Origin: Lithobates sylvaticus
Lineage: Eukaryota > Chordata > Amphibia > Anura > Ranidae
DNA length: 64,000 nucleotides
Direction of reading: 5' to 3'
Assembly (NCBI GenBank): GCA_028564925.1
Contig: CM053030.1
Span: 409,701,738 to 409,765,737, forward strand
Shown here: positions 22,828-34,350 of the stretch, one piece after another
Position numbering within the stretch: the stretch's first letter is position 1
How the letters are laid out: every line of letters starts with the position of its first letter
Position numbers and translations under genes: made by a program
The notes under the pieces: model-generated
Databases searched by the model: none
Seen by the model: only the letters and a program-made list of their open reading frames with translations
Told to the model about the DNA's origin: nothing

Positions 22828-23776
22828 CCACTTTCAGACAGGACCATTTTGCTGGCTTAAGACCAGACGACTTTTTGCGATTCGGCACTGCGTCGCTTTA
22901 ACTGACAATTGCGCGGTCGTGCGACGTGGCTCCCAAACAAAATTGGCGTCCTTTTTTCCCCACAAATAGAGATTTCTTTTGGTGGTATTTGATCGCCCCT
23001 GCGGTTTTTATTTTTTGCACCATAAACAACAAAAGAGCGATAATTTTGAAAGAACACATTATTTTTTACTTTTTGCTATAATAAATATCCCCCAAAATAT
23101 ATATATATATATTTTTTCTCAGTTTAGGCCGATACGTATTCTTCTACATATTTTTGGTAAAAAAATCGCAATAAGCGATTATTGATTGGTTTGCGCAGAA
23201 GTTATAGCGTTTACAAAATAGGGGATAGTTTTATAGCATTTTTATTAATAATTTCTTTTTTTACTAGTAATGGTGGCGATCAGCGATTTTTATTGTAACT
23301 GCGACATTATGGCAGACACATTGGACGTTTTTGACACATTTTTGGGACCATTGTCATTTATACAGCAATCAGTGCTATTTAAATGCACTGATTCCTGTGT
23401 AAATGACACTGGCAGTGAAGGGGTTAACCACTAGGTGGCAGTGTAGGGGTTAAGTGTACCTAGAGGCGTGTTTCTAACTGTGGGGGGCGTGGGTGTGAGC
23501 TAGTGAATGCTGATCTCTGCTCCAATCACAGGGAGTAGAGGCAGAACGGGGAGATGCTGTTTATTTCCGCATCTCCCCGTTCAGCCTTCTAGTGAGATGA
23601 TCGCGGGTATCCCCACGACAATCGAGTCCGCGGGCCCCGCGACCGGACTCACGGGGGTCCCGACCGGCGCGCGCTCGATGGCACGGCGGCATCTTAAAGG
23701 GGACGTACCTGTACTCCCTTATGCCTGTCCGTGCCATTCTGTCGACGTACATCGTCGTGCGTCGGTCGGGAAGCGG
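22828..23776 (-). mobile_element. TTAA-flanked family C element, full copy, reverse orientation
   Basis: TTAA stands at 22824-22827 and 23777-23780, and the body is 949 bp. Reversed, it matches 2671-3659 over its length (for example GTCGACAGAATGGCAC and GCGACGTGGCTCCCAAAC on the appropriate strands). It is non-coding. Confidence 0.8.
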
Positions 23777-23887
23777 TTAAACTATAGAAAAAATAAAGTT
23801 GCTCGTTCTAAGTAATTTACGACACAAAGTTCACCCATATATTTTTTTGTATCTAGCATACTGCTTCTGGCAGGAAAATGTATGTAG

Positions 23888-23904
23888 GTAATCATAGCAT
23901 CTTT
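23888..23904. repeat. L1 target-site duplication, left copy
   Basis: GGTAATCATAGCATCTT here is repeated exactly at 48367-48383. The L1 T-tract (reverse-strand A tail) starts directly after it. Confidence 0.85.
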
Positions 23905-23985
23905 TTTTTTTATTTAAAGTTTTATTATAAGATTTTTGTTACATACAAAATTCAATACATTTCATCTTTACATTCTTAATTTTTA

Positions 23986-26478
23986 TTACTCGTACATTTC
24001 TGTCGTTTTAAAGACTCTCCATTTTTCCCAAATTGTCCAATAAATTTCCATTCGATCTTTCTCCATGTTGCTTAAATATTCCATACTATTGATGTACTCT
24101 ACTCTCTGTATCCACTCTCTGGTACTTGTTTTTTTAATATTTAACCATTTTTTAAGGATGAGGGCATTAAGCAAATACGGTACTAGGGTTTTTTTGTGTT
24201 GATTCTTTGTTTTATTCGTACCATGGAATAGACAGACCCAGGGGCACAAAGGAATCCTATCTCCTGTTATTATCTCTATATGGTCTAATATGCTTTGCCT
24301 ATATTTTTTTATCTCTGGGCATTCCCACCATATATGAAATGTTGTTCCGGGTAACTTACAATCTCTCCAACACTGTGGAGATTTAGTAGGGTATATTCTA
24401 TGTATCTTTTCCGGTGTCAAATGCCACCTTATCAGACACTTATAGTTTGCTTCTATGGACTTTATATCCGATACGTAGTTATATACGGCATTTATCATTT
24501 GCATTTCCTCAAGTTTAATATGTCCTGTTCCCATTTTACTGAAGCAGGTATGACCCCCTGACCCTCTATTTTCTGTATTCTCTGTAAAAATTTCATATAC
24601 TCAAGATATCCCATGTTTTACAGTATTTTTTGAGTTACAGAGCTTTGCCATTGGTATTAACGCGTTCTCATCTCTAATGGGGCCAGGGATCGAATTTACA
24701 AAGTGTTGGATCTATAGGTATTTCCAATCTTTTAGGTTTTGCCACCCATGTTTCTTTATTAAATCCTGTTTTGTCATTATAACACCCTGTGATGTGATAT
24801 ATTTTAATTGTGTATTGAGCATTTGTTTCCCAAACTGTGTCCCATTACCTGGAATAAAAAAAATTGTACCCCCCCAATGAAATTAATGGAGAATTATACC
24901 TCCATTTTTCCCTGCGATAAAGTGCATCCCCTAGTTTAAGTGCTATAAGAGTTATCTCATGTGCGCTATTACTTCTCACTCTGTGTTTTGGCGGTATCCA
25001 TATATTTTTTCGTAATTGTGTGCCGTAAAGTGTATCTTCCATTTTTGCCCATTTCTTATTAGTGTTCATATTAGCCTATTCCACTAATCTAGCTAAAATA
25101 ATTCCTATATAGTAGCTGTATACATCTGGAAATGCCATCCCTCCTTTTTTTTTTTTTCCTAGTTAATAAATTATAATTTACCCTTGGCTTTTTATTTTGC
25201 CATATATATTTTAAAAATTGTGATTTTATTACACTAAAGAAACTTTTTGGGATATTTATTGGGAGCATTTGGAATTTATATGTTATTTTTGGTAGGATCA
25301 CCATCTTTAACATATTAATTCTACCTATCCACGAAATTGGGCGATTTCTTAAATTGCTGATCTCTGTTTTAATTTCATTAAGTAATGGAATATAATTAGC
25401 TTGGTATAGATCGTGTTCAGTAGATGTCATTTTTATTCCCAAGTATGTTATTTCTTTTTTCTCCCATGTAAAGGGGAATTCTTGTTGTAGTAGTTTTTCT
25501 TCCTTTCTATCTATTCCTATATTCAATATGACCGTTTTTATAGGGTTTATTTTGAAATTTGAGAGAGCTCCATAATCCTTTATTTCCTTAACTAAACAGG
25601 GAAGTGACAGTGGTGGCTTGGTCATGTATAGTAGAGTATGTCATCTGCATATGCCGCTATTTTGTGATCTTCCTCTCCCAGTTTTACCCCATTTATATTA
25701 ACATTATTTAGTATTTTTGTAAGTAATGGTTCTAGGGCAATCACATACAGGAGTGGCGAAAGCGGGCACCCCCGCCTTGTCCCGTTAAGCATCTCAAATG
25801 CAGATGACATACTCCCATTGACCCATACTCTGGCTGTTGGCTGCGTATATAAATTATTTATCCACCTTAGCATCTTTAGGCCTATACCTATACTCTGGAG
25901 AGTTTCCATCAAAAAGGACCAATCTACTCGATCAAATGCCTTTTCGGCATCGATCGATATTAATATCATTGGGGGCTTGTTTTTATTTAATTTTTTCATA
26001 AGTAATATGGTTCTTAAACGAATCCCACCTGGTCATTATATATTAATCCCGACATAAGATTTTTTTATCTTGTTGCCAACACTTTAGCATATGATTTTGT
26101 GTCAGCGTTTAAGAGCGCTATAGGCTGATAATTAGAGCATATTGTTCTATCCTTACCCGGTTTCGGTATATAGCAGTTATATTTGCCAAGATGGACTCCT
26201 TCCTTATTTCCTCGTTCTCACCTATTTTATTCAGGTATTTACATAATTCTGGGACTAGTTGTTCTTTAAATTTCTTATAGTACTTAATTGAGAAGCCATC
26301 CGGGCCTGGGCATTTCCCACTAGAGGTTTTGTTTAAAGCTTTATAAATTTCATCTGAGGTAATTGGCTCTTCCAATCTCTTAGCACTTGCTACAGGTATT
26401 TTTGGTAATCTAGCTTCGGCAAGATATTCTTGTATTTTATTTTTTCTACTTGTTTTTCTTCTCCTGTCTCACTACTTC
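23986..26478 (-). pseudogene. L1 ORF2, 3' part: reverse transcriptase and C-terminal region
   Basis: The continuation of ORF2 after the Harbinger insertion. In order on the minus strand: 26620-26390 and 26375-26118 carry the RT start (SSGKCPGPDGFSIKYYKKF); 25999-25622 has AEKAFDRVDW, TRRGCPLSP and YADD; 25625-25089 has FPFTWEKKEITYLGIKM and YIWQNKKPRV; 25069-24845 is a thumb-side segment; and 24534-23986 has the C-terminal IRWHLTPEKIH, CWRDC and WWEC segment. The segments alternate between frames, so several frameshifts and stops have accumulated. The catalytic YADD is intact. Confidence 0.85.
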
Positions 26479-26739
26479 TAATGTGGCGTACACACGGTCG
26501 GAATTTCCGATGGAAACAGTCCGATGGGAGCTTTTCATCGAATTTCCGACCGTGTGTATGGTCAACGGTCTTTTTCTGTCGGAATTTCCGACGGACTTTG
26601 AATTGAGAACCTGTTCTCAATTTTTCCGACGGAAAACCTTTCTATCGGATTTTCCGATCGTGTGTAGGCAATTCCGACACGCCAAAAATCACGCATCCTC
26701 AGAATCCACTACGAGAAGGAACCGCTTGGTCTGGTAAAA

Positions 26740-27456
26740 CTAGCGTTCGTAATGGAGCTAGCAGGTTCTTCACACTGGGTTTTTTTTAATTCTTCAATGC
26801 GCCGCTCATTCTCTTCTTTATAATGCTAGAAGAATGAAGTGGTTTTGCTGCTTATATTCACACAGAGTTTTTACAAACATATTTCTTTATTATTTCTAGG
26901 TCTCTCCAGAATAATATTTATATTAGAATTTAAGCCAGATCTGCATGAAATAGATATAATTTTTTAAAGTGTTTTTTTTCTTTATAAGAATATTTGTATT
27001 ATTGTATTATTTTCTTGTGCTCTCCTTTTTTTTAATGTTATGTTTCCACAACACCATTATTCTGTATTATTTGTAAACCTGTTTGTTGTTGGTGTCCCTT
27101 GTTAATTTTGACATTGCATTTTTGAAATGTACCTGCCTACTCCCCCAAAATAAATAGATTTGCTATTTGTAGAAAAAACACATAGGCAAGTATTTTCTCA
27201 AAACAAAATAAAAATGTATTTCACATCATAATTATCAAATAAAGATAAAGGCAACGCAGGAGAAATTGCTTCAATTTGTGAAGACCCGGGTCCCCAAGGC
27301 AGACATCAAATAAACTGGTAGCTGAGAAGTCCATAGAAAAAGGAGGACAATGAGGTCCAGGAGTCCCAGAGAACCGGAGCAGCAGCAGATGGTATATGTA
27401 CCCAGTCTGTGGTCCTACAACAGGATGTTGGTTCTTTGAGACGTGAAGGCAGGGGA
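26740..27456 (-). other. Harbinger subterminal and 3' flank of the MADF gene
   Basis: Non-coding, AT-rich. It contains phrases shared (reversed) with the inner element's right end, for instance GCCGCTCATTCTC and GTACCTGCCTACTC. No other gene is seen. Confidence 0.55.
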
Positions 27457-28687
27457 TCACTTCCTGGTCTTCCGTAGAGCCTTCCCTGCAGCCTTCCGTG
27501 CAGCCTTCCCTGCAGCCTTCCCTAGAGGCTGTGGCTCTGGAGGTGGCATTGTGGCAGGAGGAGGATGGGGGAGAGAACAGAGGTGTTGTTTGTCCGACAT
27601 TTCCCCACTCAACCCCTTCTGTATAGTATCGAAAATTATTCTTTCACACTTTCGCCGTTGGCCCTCCTCCATTTGTTGCAAATTAGAGGCAATATAGATG
27701 CCATAGGCCTCCGTAGCATCAATGGGGGATCTGAGGGACTCATTAGCCTCCCTGATCAGGGCCAGTGATGCCTCCTCTGCTTTTGTGCCCTTCCTCTGGC
27801 GTTTGTAGGGAAGGATGAGGGGAGGAATCTGCGATTGTGTGTGACTGGGCCCTGCCACCTCCTGGATGACACTTCCCCCTGCCTCCTCCTGTGTGCCACT
27901 AGCCAGAGCCTCATCCTGGCTGAGGTCATCCTGTGTATGAAAAAGGGACATAGTTTTAGTTTTTTGTTCATCAAACACACACAATTTTCAGCTCATGACT
28001 GTTGCAAATGTAATGTTATTAAATAGAAAAGACTATCATTGTGAGCCCAGCATTTTTCCTTCTTGTCCTAATCTTTTTTGCCCACTTCTGTCTATAAATC
28101 TGTGAAACACTTTTTGTTACTTCATTCATTTATTAGCAATAATAACATCTACTCACCAACAATTTTTTTTTTGCACAGATAAATTATGTATAAAAAACCT
28201 TTACCTGGCTCCATCTGGGCTCCTCAATCTACTCCTGTATGGCAGGCCCAGGTTGGTCCACAGATGCCTCAGCTTGGGTTGAGGGAAGGCTGGAGGGAAG
28301 GCTGGTTGGAAGGCTGGAGGGAAGGGGTGCCGGAAGGGTAGAAAGTGATTCCCTGCCCTCCATCTGGTCATCTATGAACCTCATCCTGTTGTAGTACCAC
28401 AGACTGGGTACATACACCTTATCTGCTGCTACTCCGGACCTCAGGGACTTCTGGACCTTCTGGTACTCCTTCTTATAGGTGCTTCTCAAGCTACCTATTT
28501 TTGCCTCAACAAATTTGATGTCTGCATTAGGGACCCGGGTCTTCACAAATTGAAGCAATTTCTCCAGCGTTGCCCTCCTAGCTGGCTTATTGTGGTACAG
28601 GGGTTTTTTCACCTCCCAGAGATTTCTCATATCCCTGTACTTATCTATGAATTCCCCAAGGAATTCGGGGTCCTTAAATGGGAGCAT
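27457..28687 (-). pseudogene. Harbinger-borne MADF-BESS protein gene (outer copy, one nonsense codon)
   Basis: Two coding exons. Exon 1 (28687 to about 28207) starts MLPFKDPEF and carries a MADF-type domain: FIDKYRDMRNLW, LRSTYKKEYQKVQKSLRSG and SLWYYNRMRFIDD. Exon 2 (27930-27457) has an acidic, Gln/Ser-rich linker, then IYIASNLQQMEEGQRRKCER, which resembles a BESS motif, and a basic tail ending KAAGKALRKTRK. A TAG at 28229-28231, just before the donor, stands where the inner copy has a Tyr codon, so this copy is probably dead. I chose the ATG at 28687 because a shared 5'UTR intron (28810-28693) ends five bases before it. MADF domains bind DNA and BESS motifs mediate protein contacts; a role in transposase targeting is inference. 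Confidence 0.75.
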
Positions 28688-28692
28688 TTTCT

Positions 28693-29015
28693 CTGCAAGA
28701 CCAAACAAAATAGAAATATAAAAATCTCAGAATAATCTTTCAACACAATATAGGCATCAATCTAGATTCAGTATAGGCCGCACATGACTCCAAAAAGTTT
28801 CAAATCTTACCTTCGTTGTAACGTTCGTCGTTGTTCGACGTTCTTCGTGGCGTCCGTTCCTCCTTCCCGTGCACACAGAACGTAGTTACGACACACACGT
28901 GTTTGAAGCTTTATATACACTGCGCATACGTGAATCTCCGCCCGCGTCGCCCGCCCCTGACGTTCTTTCTAGAATATTCGCCGCCCAGTCTCTTTCGTTG
29001 CAGTGGGAGCGGAAC
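28693..29015. promoter_or_regulatory. Divergent promoter between MADF and SANT genes (outer Harbinger)
   Basis: The two genes start back to back here. On the minus strand there is TGTATATAAAGC (28908-28919 region), then a 5'UTR exon, then a 118-nt intron (donor at 28810, acceptor at 28694-28693). The inner element has the same TATA motif and 5'UTR intron at matching positions. Confidence 0.6.
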
Positions 29016-30308
29016 ATGGCGGAGACACAGCAGGTGCATAAAAGCAGTAACGAGGAGGAGGATAGCCCGGAGCCTGAAACGTCACGATCGAGGAGGAGAT
29101 TTAAGGCCTCAAATATGTCCTTTGTGGTGATGATGGAGATGGTAGACATCTTGAGGAGCAACGACTATGATGGGAATTACGCTCCGTACCCCAACCCAAA
29201 TATGAGAAAGGCCAAGATCATGACTAAAGTTGTGAAGAGTCTGTACAGTAATTTTGGGGTACGACGAACGAAGGATCAACTGAGGAAACGATGGTCGGAC
29301 CTCAAATTAAGGGAGCACGATCAGTATAGGAAGATCAAGAAAGTTCTTTGAAAAAGTAAGTATTATATGTCGTGTGTACCTATTATTATTAATATTGCAT
29401 GCTGCGCCATGTGTTTTCCCCTAATAAGGTCTTGTACACTCCAAAATGGCTACTTTCATGGTCATACGCAGTAATCGTTCGTTGTAAACCTTGTTCCTTA
29501 TCCAAAATACGATGTTTTCACAGATAAATGATTAAATACTGTAGGGCCTTCAATTTTTCACATTTCTCCAAAAGAGTTTTTTAGGACATTGTTGTCTAGA
29601 TGTGTTTGAACCTAGAAGGAATATCAATCTTCATTCAGTGTAATGTATGTAGAGGACACTGCAGCTGTTTACACGTCTGGACTCAGGTGCACATTTTAGG
29701 GTGTCAAACACAGGTACTCCAGTGGATACTTTGGGGTGTCTCCAGGTGGGAAAATTATCCAAAAAAAGTATTCCAGCCTGAGGAATTAAGGGAATAAATC
29801 ATGTGTTCAACTTGGAATTCTGCCCAAACAGACAATTGTCCCCCACTTCCAAGCAATGTTTATAATTTATATGTGTTGGCTCAAATATCTGTGTGCTAAG
29901 TATACCTTTTTTTTATTCTCATAGGGGAGCAAAGAATCGGGAAATATCATGTCCCCAGGGACCGGCCATCTCCAGAACAAAAGGAACAGAGGTCACCACC
30001 AGAGTATGAGGATGTGGAGGAAGGAGAGGTGATCGAGACCACAACAGGTGAGTGTCTGACACCCAAGATTCAGGTAATCAGACATGTATGCCTGCCTATT
30101 TATAATACATGGTGTGTTTTCTTTATTTTTAGGTGAAGTACAGGTTGTGGAAGAACAGTCACAGTCACATCATTTCACCAGTGACAGTGCCCAAAGGCTA
30201 ATCCAGGACATAATGTTTTGTAGTCAGGATTTAGAGATTATTCGGAAAAAAACTAGGGATATTGAAGTTAAACTTAAAAACATGATTGATGTCCTTGGGA
30301 GAATCTAA
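29016..30308 (+). pseudogene. Harbinger Myb/SANT-like protein gene (outer element, first copy)
   Basis: Three exons: 29016-29355, 29925-30047 and 30133-30308, with GT-AG introns and phase-1 junctions. Exon 1 starts MAETQQVHKSSNEEED and encodes a helical DNA-binding-like domain with MVDILRSNDYDG, YSNFGVRRTKDQLRKRWSDL and HDQYRKIKKVL. This fits the Myb/SANT/trihelix-type second protein of Harbinger transposons. Exon 3 ends with a helical stretch (DLEIIRKKTRDIEVKLKNMI) that may form a coiled coil. A TGA at 29349-29351 replaces CGA of the duplicate and CAA of the inner element, so this copy is truncated in exon 1. It converges on the transposase gene. Confidence 0.75.
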
Positions 30309-30584
30309 TTTTTCACAAAATGTCCAACCTTTTCTTTTTGCTGTTTAACCACCTTGCGACCGCCGGCTGTCAATTGACGGCCAGGCGGCGCAGCTCTCAG
30401 CTCGGGAGGGCGTCATATGACGTCCTCCCCTTCAGTGCACTCCAGGGAGCGCGTGCGCCCCCGGGATCGCGCGCGCACGCTCGCCGTGTCACTGGGCACC
30501 CGATGCGCGTGCCCAGCGGCCGCGATGTCCGCTGGGCACCCGCGATTGCCCGGTAACACAGCGGGACCGTGGATCTGTGTGTGT

Positions 30585-31092
30585 ATACACACGGTCGGAC
30601 AATCCGCGGACCAGGTCGGTCGGATTTTGTCCGTCGTACTTTGTCCGATGTTGGTGTTGCGTACACACGGTCGGACTACGTTGTCGGAATATCCGGTCTG
30701 GAAGAACGTCGTGACGTAAGTCGTCGTCCACGAGATTACAAAAGGGAAGTTCAGCACCACGTCAGGCACCCGTTGGGCTCCTTCTGCTGATCCCGTGTTT
30801 ATCGAGAGTTAGTGGAAGTTTGGTGACTTAAGATTCGCGCTTCTCAGTTTTCTGACTCAGATCGTTACTGCTCTTCAGTTTGTGCTTGTCGTGCGTATCT
30901 GTTTATTAGTGCGTGTAGTCAGTTCGCATTTGTTGGTCATTGCGGCCTATATCTTGATATAGGACGCTTTGATTTGCACTGCTTATTGTCTGCTCGTTTC
31001 TGGTATTCATTTCGTTCTTTCAGGCCTTGCTGTTTATCGGTGCTTTCTGTTTGTCCGTTCTGACCAGCCGACCTTTTGTGACCTTCTGAGCG
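30585..31092 (+). promoter_or_regulatory. Transposase-side terminal region and 5'UTR of the inner Harbinger
   Basis: It contains two TIR-like motifs (ACACACGGTCGGAC near 30588 and 30663) and the conserved phrase GGGCTCCTTCTGCTGAT near 30775. A small palindrome CCTATATCTTGATATAGG lies near 30946. The GGGCTCCTTCTGCT phrase is also found in the outer element (reverse, near 43400) and the derivative at 4839. This is the expected promoter and transposase-binding region. Confidence 0.5.
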
Positions 31093-32141
31093 ATGTTTCC
31101 CGTGCGTACTCGTCGCCGAGTTCGTGCTGTACGCGGAATTGGTGTCGGGCTTTTAGCTTTGAGCCAAGACCCGTCCATGAACAGAGTGACGAGGAGTATG
31201 TGGACCAAGAATTGGTTGCTTCAGCGTGACCAATTCTCGCACATGCCTTTGCTTCGTGAGATCCGGGAGAATAATCCTGATGATTTCAGGAACTTTCTCA
31301 GGATGACGGACCCCGATTTTCACCGTCTTTTGGCTTTGCTGACCCCCTTTATCAGCCGGCAGGATACCTGCATGAGACAAGCCATTACTCCGGAGCAGAG
31401 GCTTGTTGCCACGTTGAGGTACTTGGCGACAGGGAGAAGTCTTCAGGATTTGAAGTTCTCTTCAGGTATCTCTCCCCAGGCCCTGGGAATCATTATTCCA
31501 GAGACCTGTTCTGCCATCATCCAGGTCCTGCAGGAGGACTATATTAAGGTAACATTTATACTTTACTATTCCCTTCTATGTATGCTCTGTTTGCTAATGT
31601 CTTCTATTTTTGACCTCCTTCCCTAATTACCATGATTGCAATATGTTCTAATATGCTGTGCCCCTTTTCTCCTTCATGCATTTTTCCCTTCACTTACCTC
31701 CCCAGCATGCTCTTCTGCCCCAATAGACACCTATGGCCTAGTCACTTAATCAATGTCTTTTGTCTGCTGCATAGTATTGTTTGCCCCCAAACACCCCCTA
31801 AAATATGCACAAATGTTTGCTGTGTGGTTTACTTCATGTAGAGCCCCTTTAGAATTTTATTTTTTTGGTGGGGGGGGGGGGGGGGGTGGCAAACTCACTA
31901 GGAACCCCCTCCCCCAACTGCTCTGTCAGATGGTACCAATCCTTTATCTTCTGGCTTTCCCAAGGTCCATACACACTATATACCTACCTCTTTATAGTGG
32001 GCATCTTTAGGGATGAATTCAGCAAAGCATGTAGTGCAAGGGGCTGCCTCCATACATTCCATTTCCTAATTTTTTGTCTTCTTTCCCTCCTATTAGCTTG
32101 CTTGGTAATTTCAGAATGTCACAATGTGCCTGCCTTTTTTT

Positions 32142-32177
<36 letters not shown>

Positions 32178-33286
32178 GAAATGTTATTTTATCTTTCCTG
32201 GGGGCTGCCAATAGTGTTAAGTACAGAGGGTCTGGCCAAACTAGCACACATTATTGAGCCATTTGCCAATCAATGAAGTGCAGAGGGTTACCTGTCCACC
32301 CCCCCCCCCCCCCCCCCAAAACCCTAGTTATTGCCAATGGCCCATCAGAAGTGGGGGGATTGATGGGGGGTGAGTAATCTGTGAAGGGGAGCCTCTACTT
32401 TTCTGTGCAAATACTTTCCAGCCTCCAATTTTATACAATGCTCTTGTTCCAAGATGTTGATTGTCTAATCTGCTTGCAATGTTTAAGTGCAAAGTGACTA
32501 ATTTTTTTTTCTTGTTTCACTCCACAGTTCCCTTCCACGCCACAGGAATGGCAGACTGTGGCCTCCCACTTTGCCAGCCGTTGGGACTTTCCTAACTGCG
32601 GAGGGGCAATTGATGGGAAACACGTCCGCATCGTCCCACCGCCCAACTCGGGGTCCTACTATTATAATTATAAAGGGTTTAATAGTGTAGTGATGTTGGC
32701 GGTGGTGTCGGCAACATACGAGTTTATGTATGTGGACGTGGGGATGAACGGCCGGATCTCGGATGGTGGTGCCATTACGCACACGGAGTTCTACTGGCGT
32801 CTCCAAAGTGGCAGTCTGTGCTTGCCACCTCCAGAGGAGAATGCCGAAGGACTCCCCTTCGTCTTTGTCGCAGATGAAGCGTTTGCGTTGACTCCCCATG
32901 TGATGAGGCCGTTCCCGATGAGGACCCTCACCCCGGACCAGAGGGTCTTCAACTACAGGCTGTCCAGAGCCAGAAGAGTGGTGGAGAACACTTTTGGCAT
33001 CCTGGCCAGCCGCTTCCGCCTGTTCCTGACGGCATTTAACTTGGCGGAATACAAACTGAACCACATAGTTCTTGCCTGTTGCATATTGCACAACTTCCTC
33101 AAAAGACATAACAGGAACTATGTGGTGCCCTTTGGCCCAGATGTGGAGGGCCCTCCAAATGCGGACCTCACAGCCCTTCAAGTGGCACGTCCAGGCTTGC
33201 CCCCTCTAAATGCCCGCGTGGTCCGCGAGCAATATATGGAGTACTTTGTGGGTAGGGGGGCCATTGCTCTGCCTGACGATGTGTGA
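31093..33286 (+). CDS. Harbinger DDE transposase (inner element), intact 404 aa
   Basis: Two exons, 31093-31548 (152 residues) and 32528-33286 (252 residues plus stop), joined in phase 0 across a GT-AG intron. It starts MFPVRTRRRVRAVRG with a basic N terminus. Exon 1 carries the helical region (QFSHMPLLREIRENNPDDFR, TLRYLATGRSLQDL). Exon 2 carries the DDE_Tnp_4-type nuclease: first Asp in GGAIDGKH, second Asp in FVFVADEAF, and Glu in RRVVENTFGIL, followed by CCILHNFLKR. Length and motifs fit HARBI1-like Harbinger transposases. No stop or frameshift is seen. It is a clear but diverged relative of the copy at 40926-43104. Activity would need its DNA-binding partner, and the SANT copies here are damaged. 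Confidence 0.92.
31549..32527 (+). other. Transposase intron with long G and C runs
   Basis: A 979-bp intron with no gene. It contains an interrupted G run near 31870-31887, a G tract of about 30 at 32146-32175 and a C run near 32300-32317. It also holds the cleavage-prone phrase TTTGGGG repeated. Donor AAG/GTAACA; acceptor TTTCACTCCACAG. Confidence 0.7.
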
Positions 33287-34350
33287 GAGGCATTTTTTAA
33301 TAAATCTGATATTTTAACCAACCTCTGATTTCTTGTCATTTCAGTCTTCTTTTTAGCTTATTTTACCTTGACATTTTTTCCCTTTGCCTTCGACAGTGGG
33401 AATGCACTTTCTGGGCAAAAGGAGGTAACAGTCTCTTCTTCCCAAAAAGATTATTCTCATGTTGTGTGTTTGCTACCTAATCTTTGGTCTAGAGAAGGTT
33501 TGTCCTGCATAACTGACACCCAAAATACTCCTTTTCATCACCAGGTCTGACATGTGTGTATTCTCAAAAATGCTGTGCTCCGTGTTTTCGTACAAAGCAC
33601 TGTGGGTGTCATTTACATAAGTCAAATCCGCTATGCTCTACAAGTGCATTGAAAAAGTTCCCTGGGAAAGGAAATTGCAGTGCAAAGTGTAGTAAATAAC
33701 ACCCATTGCCCCCCATATCCTTTAAATTTTACATACATAATGCATTGTGTTTTTTAAATAAGGAAGCCACACATTTAGAAAAATAAAAAAGTTTACTAGG
33801 AAAACATTCACAAGTGCGTTTACAATCTTCACGCCAAAACTGACAACATCTTGGTTATTTACAACATTGTTTACAAACATTCCGCAATTGGTAAAACCAG
33901 GCATGGAGCAAAACAGAACCTATGAACTAGGAAAGTTCAACTTTGTAAAGTGAAGACAAGATCAGACATGACTATATGTTCAAAGTGTGTTTGATCTTGC
34001 CTTCATCACATGGGGGGGTCACCCCCGAAAAGTGGAAATTTCGAACATGCACACAATTTGGGTCTGAAAATGGTCATTAGATGGTAAAACACATGCCTAG
34101 AAGCTTCAAAAGTGCCATTTTCCATCATGGGGATGAATGGACGTTTTTTGGGGGTGCAACCCCTTCACCACAACCACTTTCGTAGTTCGTAAAGTGTTTG
34201 CACCCCCAAAAAAACGTTGGCATTCATCCACCATGATGGGAGCTAGCACATGTGGACACAATGTGTGCATGTTCCAAATTTCACACAGTTTTAAAGTTGC
34301 AAATGTGTTCAGAAGCTGGCACAAATGTGTGTTAATTACTTGGTGCGTTT
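33287..34350. other. Convergent intergenic region of the inner Harbinger
   Basis: It lies between the 3' ends of transposase and SANT. An AATAAA near 33299 follows the transposase stop. The 33990-34350 part is partly conserved with 40230-40620 of the outer element, reversed in places (GATCTTGCCTTCATCA; ATGCACACAA). Confidence 0.6.
34119..34252. repeat. Large hairpin between convergent transposase and SANT genes (inner)
   Basis: The left arm (CATCATGGGGATGAATGGACG, then TTTTTTGGGGGTGCAA) pairs with the right arm (TTTGCACCCCCAAAAAAACG, then ATTCATCCACCATGATGG). A hairpin stands at the same place in the outer element with different arm sequences but preserved pairing. Confidence 0.7.

Noticed and set aside
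30413-30790. Open frames on both strands over the family C/Harbinger junction
   Set aside because: GC-rich repeat DNA and terminal-repeat sequence; the real transposase start at 31093 is downstream.
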